This document shows positions 57,577-64,000 of a stretch of DNA of 64,000 nt, piece by piece. The notes under the pieces were generated by a model. The model worked only from the letters and a program-made list of their open reading frames with translations, did no database searches and was not told the origin of the DNA. The DNA is from Lycium barbarum (Eukaryota > Streptophyta > Magnoliopsida > Solanales > Solanaceae): the NCBI RefSeq assembly GCF_019175385.1, contig NC_083340.1:10428336-10492335 (forward strand), given 5' to 3'. Numbering within the stretch: position 1 is the stretch's first letter; each line of letters begins with the position of its first letter. A program made the translations under genes and the position numbers.

Positions 57577-59026
57577 AAATTGGTCTAACTATAAAGGGTG
57601 CAGAATTCTTATGCGAAGAATTACACTTAACTTTCCCTGAGAGTTAGACTTGAAAAGTGAAACACATATCTGCTAGTTGATCACATAAATACAATTAAAA
57701 CATAACTATCCGATAGGGGTAATGCTTTGCATTTTACAAGATTTAGAGGGGTTAATACTAATACTACGCACTTGAAGAAGTGGAATAGAGTGAAGTCAGA
57801 AAAGGTGAAGTGTGCAAAAACATTAGAATAGCAGTATAATTATATTATTGAAAATATTACGGCTCTTGCTTACGGCTCTTCATTTTCTTTTTTCTTCTTC
57901 GGTGGAGCATCAGGGTCAGAAGAAGACTCTTCCTTTTCGTCCTCGTCCTTCTACTTGTCCTCCCCGTCCTCGTCGTCCTGAGGGTCTTCTCTACCAAAGA
58001 AGGAGTTCTCTATATTTCATATTGTCCAATCAGTCTTTTAGGACTAAACGGACGGAGATTGATACTGTTAAGATTCTTCTTGAGATGTTCTTCTCGCTTT
58101 TGTTGGATTGTTCTATGGCTATCATTTGAATTTTCAAATGATCCAGAATCAGAATTAGAATCAGACATGTCTTCAGAATTGCTTGCTATTTTGAAAAGTT
58201 TTGGAAGTTGTTTATTTTGGAGGTGACAAAACCCCCTTCTTTTTATAGAAGTCATGTTCAGAATGGCTAGACAAAAGAAGAAATTTAGTATTTTAATAGA
58301 ACATGTTCAACAGGGTTCATTTTGGGAACAGAGAGGTAGAAATGTAATTAACTTGGCTATGTGATAAGATATGGAGGATCAAAAGAAATAAAAGGAAAAA
58401 AGGTAAGTTTTGGGCTCCGTAGTTGTGGGATTGGGACATGGAAGGAAAGGTTATGAGAATTTTGCTTTTTTTGGAGAGAGAGGGAGAGAAATAGGCTGTT
58501 GATTTCGACATGGAAGAGGATGGGGACGGATGGGAGTATTAGCGCTTTGTGAGGAAGAGAGAAAGAGAGAGATATAGGACGAAGGGAGAAATATAGAGAA
58601 ATAAGTGCGGATTAACCTCATAAATATATCCAACAACACATAATACATAGCCTTTTTTAAAAATAAAAAAATAAAAAAAAATGCCAATCTGCTTGTGCCA
58701 CGTAGGCGTCACGCGGATTGGGCCTTTTAATTTTGATCTCAATTGTTTATTTTAGTCACAATCCAATGGGTACTAGATAAGGAAAGGCCAACGGGGAAGT
58801 CTACTTTTTTAAAGAGTGGTGATGATGGGATGGTGGGGACCACATAAGAAATGAATTAAATTTATCACCATTGTCTGAGATAAAAACGAATTAATGGAAA
58901 CCCCAAGAAATGAACTAAAGTAAGCATTTTTTTTCTTTAAAAATTTCGATCTACCAAATGATACACAAAACAATACTTGTACACATGATTATTTTCATAT
59001 ATTCAGTAGTACATATAGAGTTAATT
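57577..59026 (-). repeat. Right arm of the large inverted duplication
   Basis: Inverse copy of 55777-57226. It starts CATAAAATTGGTCTAACTAT and ends CATATAGAGTTAATT. No target duplication flanks the outer borders. Confidence 0.88.
57877..58255 (-). pseudogene. Small acidic protein gene, decayed (right arm)
   Basis: On the minus strand an ATG at 58255 opens MTSIKRRGFCHLQNKQLPKL, then MSDSNSDSGSFENSNDSHRT and EEHLKKNLNSINLRPFSPKR. A small deletion after RLIGQYE (near 58010) shifts the frame to a stop. The acidic tail (DEDEKEESSSDPDAPPKKK) is still legible in another frame. This copy has fewer lesions than the left one. Expression would yield a truncated protein of about 81 aa. Confidence 0.6.
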
Positions 59027-59382
59027 AAAAAGGCAATAAAATTTGTGATCAAAACTGAAATAAATTAGTCAAGAAACTCTAACTCATCATCCTTACGGTG
59101 TTCAGAGAACCTAACCGTACCGTTTCGCCCTTTCAAATTGTCTACCACAAACTCCACCTTGCTTTCCTTTAATATAGTATAAAGCATGTATAATTAACAA
59201 TACTATTGAGTATTATGAATAAATTGGGTATGTTCACTATAAATATTTTGTATATTCTGATAAATATAAAATACTTATATTTCGTGAGAAAATGTGTATA
59301 TATATGGTATAATAAAAGAATCTTAGGAATATATGTGATGATTATACAATGAAAATTGTATATTCTAACAAATATAAAATAC
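59027..59382. other. AT-rich intergenic, short direct repeat
   Basis: A ~110-bp spaced direct repeat is visible (GTATATTCTGATAAATATAAA near 59250 and GTATATTCTAACAAATATAA near 59357). No gene. Confidence 0.5.
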
Positions 59383-59425
59383 ACTAGTGGGGGTAGGCCC
59401 AGCTTTGCCCAGGCCTAACACGGAT
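59383..59425 (-). mobile_element. Probable Helitron 3' end, minus strand
   Basis: On the minus strand a GC-rich imperfect hairpin (GGCCTGGGCAAAGCTGGGCC) is followed by TACCCCCA, CTAG and T. This is the order expected of a Helitron 3' terminus. The element body would extend to higher coordinates. Its 5' end and length were not determined. Confidence 0.5.
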
Positions 59426-60588
59426 TTTTTATTATTATTTTACTATAAATTGTAGATAAATCTGTAGTGAAAATAAGCACAACGATCAAGTTCTGTAATC
59501 ATTTTATTTTGAAATAGAACTCAATTTCTCTCCTCATTATTGCTTCTAGCCTTATGATTCCACTTCTTTTTCCAACTACTTCTTTCCTCTCTCACAACCC
59601 CTACTTTTGTTAAAATTGTTTCCTTCGTCCTCTTTTATGCACGTCAGAACTTGATCAATTAACATTCTAAATGCACAGCCAAGTAGGTACCTTCGTGGAA
59701 TTGTCGACGTTGAATCACTTAATCTACTCTGATATGTAAAACTCATTAGCAAAAAGAAACTTAAAAGTACATGTGAATATGCTAAAAATAAGACTATATG
59801 TAAATTTAGCGGCAAGCACCTTTCATAAAAATATAGTTGTTGATGAAAAACAAGTAGGTTTCTTTACACATCTTTAAAAATCTTTCAGATTTTTTGTACA
59901 CCTTTTTTTGGAAATTTTTTTTTTGCTTATTCTAACATAGAAATTTCAAAAGAAAAAGAAGACAGGAAGCTTGATTTTGAATTTGTTGGCGATAGAGGAA
60001 AGCCGATATGTTAATCAACAGAAATAATTTAAAATAGTAGGAAGTGCAAAGCTAAATAATGGGTTAGGGGTCATGTCCATGTGAAGTACCGTAAAAAGGA
60101 ATTCTAACTACACAGTAAGGGTGTCAGTGGGGACGGGTTGGTCCCGGTAATTTTAGGGAGATGGATTTTTGGGGGTAGTGGGACGGATGCTTAGGAAAAT
60201 TCTGGTACCAGCCAGGCTGACCCGGTCCCGACCCGCCAACTCAACCAGACAAAATCAAATTAGTAAATTTGGAAAAACGTAAGTTAATAATTTAATTTAG
60301 AGAAATTAAATATATTAAGATTAATTATTATTTTTTAAGAAAAATAAAAAGGAGGCAGAATCATGTTAGAAGAAGTGACTCGTTATTTGGCCCATTTTGA
60401 AACAACTCATTTTAATCCAAGCAAACATTAGGCGATTTGAGTCATAATATCCCGTACTTGACACATCCAAGTTTGATTCAACCAACTCATTCCATCTCTA
60501 GGATTTATCTTATATCCAATGACAGTATAAACAATTTCTTTACACCATTAATGCAACAGTAATAACCTATAGTAAACAGTTACTTGCC
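59426..60588. other. Intergenic, no gene; last part is duplicated promoter sequence
   Basis: No coding sequence supported. From about 60265 the sequence follows the upstream region of the BAHD-type gene (TTGGAAAAACGTAAG; CTCGTTATTTGGCC; TTTACACCATTAATGCAACA). Confidence 0.5.
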
Positions 60589-60597
60589 TATATATAA
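60589..60597 (+). promoter_or_regulatory. TATA box of the BAHD pseudogene
   Basis: TATATATAA about 50 bases before the ATG at 60645, the same position as TATAAAA in the intact paralogue. Confidence 0.5.
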
Positions 60598-60644
60598 TGC
60601 CGGGTAATATCACTCAACTAGCACACATTCAATTCTTTTTCAAC

Positions 60645-61137
60645 ATGGCCAATTGCAATGGAAATGGAATGGCACATTTTGGCTCCAACTTGCAAATTGA
60701 AGCAATCCAAACAGTGATGCCAATGAAGCCAACTAATCCAAGGCTATCGCGGCGAGTTTTGATTAGTGAAAATCCCGGCTCGATCATTAATCTTCAAAGG
60801 CGTTTTCACATGGTTTTTTGCTATAACAAAGCATCAGAGACAGATTCAGGGTGGATGGTGGCTGGTGGCTGGGTGGATTAGGGAGTCACTAGGAAGGACA
60901 CTTGATGAAAATCCATTACTTGCTGGTAGACTTAGAAGGAAAGGAGAAAATGATAGTAATGGAGAATTTGAAATTGTGTCAAATGACTCTGGTGTTAGAT
61001 TGATTGAAGCTAAAGTGCCAATAAATTTGGATGATCTAATTGATCTTAAGGAAAAGAGAAATGCAGAAGCTGAGCTTGTCTTTTGGGAGGATGTTCATGA
61101 ACCAAATCCTCAGTATTCACCTCTTTTTTATGTCCAG
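60645..61137 (+). pseudogene. BAHD-type acyltransferase-like pseudogene, exon 1 only
   Basis: Starts MANCNGNGMAHFGSNLQIEA and follows exon 1 of the gene at 39251. A 7-bp tandem duplication (GTGGCTG at 60858-60864 and 60865-60871) shifts the frame and gives a stop (GGWVD-stop). The original frame resumes as WIRESLGRTLDENPLLAGRL and continues to LFYVQ at 61137 with a GTGTGT donor. Similarity continues through part of the intron to about 61390 and then ends. No copy of exon 2, which carries the altered HxxxD region, occurs up to the window end. Promoter and leader are also shared with the intact gene, so the duplication included regulatory sequence and this copy may still be transcribed. Confidence 0.88.
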
Positions 61138-62742
61138 GTGTGTAAAGATGCAAAAGCTTAGCTTGTCAATCTTTTCTTAATCATTAGATATCCAAAATCC
61201 GGTATTTCCCCTAGTTAGGATTCGCGTAGTAAAAGACTCACTAAAGGAAGAAGTGTTCTATATCAGTATTTCTCCAGTTTGAATTCGAGTTCAAAGAATG
61301 GAGAAACTCCTAGTATGGAGTGCTTTCCTCTTTAGTGGACTCTACGCGGCATATATTCAAATTAACGAGACTCGTAGATTTCATATATCAGATGATTAAA
61401 CAAAAAAACAAAAAAAAAAGAACTCCAATAATTTCAATATATATGTGTTATTTTTCTTTTAGTCCGGTAAAAAAGAATGTCAATTTCTATATTTAGTAAC
61501 TCTATAATTTTAACATTCTACATGGCATGTTTAACATAATAGGATCATCCAAATGTAGTTTGGTACATTAAACACATGTTTTAATTTAACACCACAAAAT
61601 AAAATTAGTTCACTACTCCCTTAACCGATGAGTCAAAATAAACTAAGATACATAAAATGAAATGAGGAACGAGGAGTACAAGACCGTTCCTCTTTTTTTT
61701 TGGGCTAGAACACAGAAGGATTTTATATGGATCAACAACTCCATGCCTCTTCTAATTAATATGGGAAACGTGGTCTAAAGCAGTACAAAAATCATTTTCT
61801 AAGATAAGTAAAAGAGTGGTACAGAATTCGTTGAGTATATCTAACCAAAAAATGGTACTCTTCAATAAAGGGGCAAATATTAATGACGCATTCACCAACT
61901 TCAGCATTCGAGTATGAGAGATGGACCAATTATTGGTAGAATGACTAGTAAGTAGTAACTATCAATGGTTTCTTCTTCTCCATTTTTTCTCTTTACGTAA
62001 TTGTTTCTCTTTTTGTTGGGGTTGGAAGGCTTGATTACATATTGAGTTTAAGTTAATTATTATATATATTGTCGGTATAAAGATTTATTAACATCATGTC
62101 ACCCTTATATTGACAAATAATTTATCTTATTTTTAAAATTATAAATACCACATTTTTTAAGAGAATTACTTACAAATTTCATTTGAATGGCCCGATAGTA
62201 TAATTTCTTTTATACTAATGGTATAACCTAAACTCAACATGCATGTGAATATGTGATGATCAAGCCTTCCTGTCCCAATAATAATTAGTATCATAATAAG
62301 TCCCTTGTGAGTTTAAATCTTGAATTGCGGTGAGTTTTGAGACTTTACTTTCTATCCCGAATAATTGATGTATTTGTTTTGTATTATTCTTGAATACGGT
62401 GTTGGACTACTTTATATATGCATATAAAGATTATTGTTCTTTTGGCAAAACATCGTCATGTGACATGTTTTACCAAAGCCTATCTCCATCACATGACTTG
62501 AGTTTTTGTTTTTTTTGAATAAATAACATAGAGGATCAGCAGTAACATCTTTGAGGTAAATCTGTTTTGTAATCTTTTTTTTTTCTTGTCTACTTTCACC
62601 CCAATAAATAAGTGAGCAATACGAAATGCTACGTGTTTTTGTCGTCAATCTGACGTGTAGGTGGAAATCAATTAGGTGAGCTATCCCAATAATTACTTAT
62701 GTGTTTTAAAAGTTGTTTAGTTGGATAAATTTGCGTTGCGAA
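61138..62742. other. Intron remnant and intergenic sequence, no gene
   Basis: The first ~250 bases match the intron of the intact BAHD-type gene. The rest is AT-rich with no supported feature. Confidence 0.5.
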
Positions 62743-62745
62743 ACT

Positions 62746-62967
62746 CATTACTAGAAACAAAGATTTTCCCACCTCATTATCACCGAACTAACTCACTGGA
62801 AAAACGCATGATGGGAAACAAGTTCCTATCGAAACGTTGTAAAACTTCTTAATTTTTCTGTGTGAAAACACTATCATTTAGGTTTTTATCCACCTAAATT
62901 CAGTGGGAAAACACTGAACATTTTTCAGTGAAAAATCCAGCAGGAAAATGGAGATTTTTTAATAGTG
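62746..62967. mobile_element. Minimal non-autonomous CACTA-like element
   Basis: 222 bp with ends CATTACTAGAAACAAAGATT and, inverted, CACTATTAAAAAATCTCC, close to the CACTACTAGAAA terminus of CACTA transposons. It is flanked by the 3-bp duplication ACT (62743-62745 and 62968-62970). Internal GTGGGAAAACACTGAA and TTTTTCAGTGAAAAATCC are sub-terminal-type inverted motifs. No coding capacity. Confidence 0.65.
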
Positions 62968-63434
62968 ACTCCTATAAATCAGGTCGGACAATGGTTCTTC
63001 AAAAGTGATTAATCAATACTAACTTCTTATTAATTTGATGGTTATCAACATGCATCAAGTGTCAAATGCTCGACTTTTAGATACAAACGCTAGTTAGAAA
63101 GAGACTAGATTAACAAGTTGAACTCACTTAATGGAAGATTGTAATGGAATGAGAAATGAAAAAGGGGTTCAAAACTTGTTTAGGTCACAATTTCTAACTC
63201 GATTCTACTGGGACTATCATGCGATTTTTTTAATGTGTTTTTAGATCTTTATTTGGTTCAAATTCAGTTGAAATTCCTCAGAATATGAAATTTGTCTCTA
63301 CTCTTCCTTAATCTGCACTTAAATTATAATTTTGTATAGTGGAACAATGAATTCTTTGTTGTTGGATTTGGCTCTATCACTAGCATAAATGCCCAGAGGT
63401 TTGTCTATGCTCCTCAAAGTGTAGAAACCATTTA

Positions 63435-63805
63435 GAGCCAGTTTGGATTAGCTGAAAAAAATGATTTTTAAGCATAAATGCTTAAAGTACTTCTTAAGTG
63501 CTGAAAGTTATTTTATAAATAATCAGTTATGCGTTTGGATAAAAGTGCTTAAAGGGTTTTTAGAAGTAAGTGTAGTATTGAAATTAATAGAAAATATAAG
63601 GGATAAAGGGGTAAAGTTGTTTGTCAAACCAAAATGGCCTTTAAGCCAAAAAAAAAATGGGGTTGAGCAACTTCTTGGTTTTGACTTATTTTAAGCACTT
63701 TTTAACTTAATTTAAGTTATTTTCTATTTTATCAAACACTCAAATAAGTTAAAAAATAACTTATGAGCTGGTTTGACCAACCTATAAGCCAATCCAAACG
63801 GGCTT
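63435..63805. mobile_element. Tourist-like (PIF/Harbinger) MITE, larger relative of 42633-42894
   Basis: 371 bp with ends GAGCCAGTTTGGATTAGCTG and, inverted, AAGCCCGTTTGGATTGGCTT, flanked by TTA (63432-63434 and 63806-63808). Interior repeats TTAAGCACTTTT and AAGTGCTTAAAG motifs. The weak reading frame it contains is not a gene. Confidence 0.75.
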
Positions 63806-64000
63806 TTAATTTGAATCTCAGAAATTCTGAATGAGAATTCTGTTGTGTTCATTCATTTCCTTTTTGGTCATTGTGGGCTTGAGCCTATAGCTTAGATCAA
63901 CAATTATTGATGACTGCATGTGCATGTAAATGGTAAAAGCACCGTAAAGAAATGATAATTTAGGGTAAAAATAATTTTAGTCCTCAAACTTTACTTTAAA

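Overview
This is a plant nuclear-genome window. Genes are sparse and split by introns with GT/AG borders, and most of the sequence is transposable elements of every major plant class. The repeat families (Ty3 LTRs starting TGTAACATCCCG or TGTTATACCCCG, hAT, Stowaway, Tourist-like and CACTA elements) and the gene families fit a eudicot, most likely Solanaceae. The genus cannot be fixed from sequence alone.

Layout. 1-2890 is the 5' end of a minus-strand copia-type element (LTR 2528-2890, leader below it). 4051-14857 is a three-level nest: a decayed minus-strand copia element is split by a non-autonomous Ty3-type element (5006-14349), whose 3' LTR is split by a 3.1 kb solo LTR (8720-11831). The two inner insertions have exact 5-bp target duplications, and the outer one has a 4-of-5 match. 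16021-24096 is the main genic island. It holds a two-exon gene for a small single-pass membrane protein, then a tail-to-tail FAD-monooxygenase locus duplicated in tandem by a ~3.4 kb segmental duplication. One monooxygenase copy is intact (six exons, 444 aa). The other has lost exon 1 and carries a stop, frameshifts, a dead splice donor and altered FAD motifs. 25.4-28.4 kb is an A-rich Helitron built of interleaved tandem repeats and ending in a clear hairpin-CTAG-T terminus. 28.4-30.0 kb is a decayed copia element, 30.2-32.4 kb a pogo-like fold-back element, and 32.6-36.4 kb a full-length but inactivated hAT element with an 8-bp target duplication.

The second genic spot is a two-exon BAHD-type acyltransferase-like gene (39251-41171) that lacks the catalytic His of HxxxD. 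A paralogous exon-1-only pseudogene lies 21 kb downstream (60645-61137). Between them are MITEs, a 3.0 kb solo LTR (45114-48088), an hAT remnant split by a 2.3 kb LTR (50577-53553), a further LTR-like sequence, and a large inverted duplication (arms 55777-57226 and 57577-59026, spacer about 350 bp) in which two decayed copies of a small acidic-protein gene face each other. The last few kb hold a minimal CACTA element and a Tourist-like MITE.

Only three loci look like functional protein genes: the membrane protein, the second monooxygenase copy and the first BAHD copy. I see no operon-like or pathway link between them; the membrane-protein and monooxygenase genes are linked only by convergent position and joint duplication. 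Splice sites were read by eye from consensus, frame and paralogue comparison.
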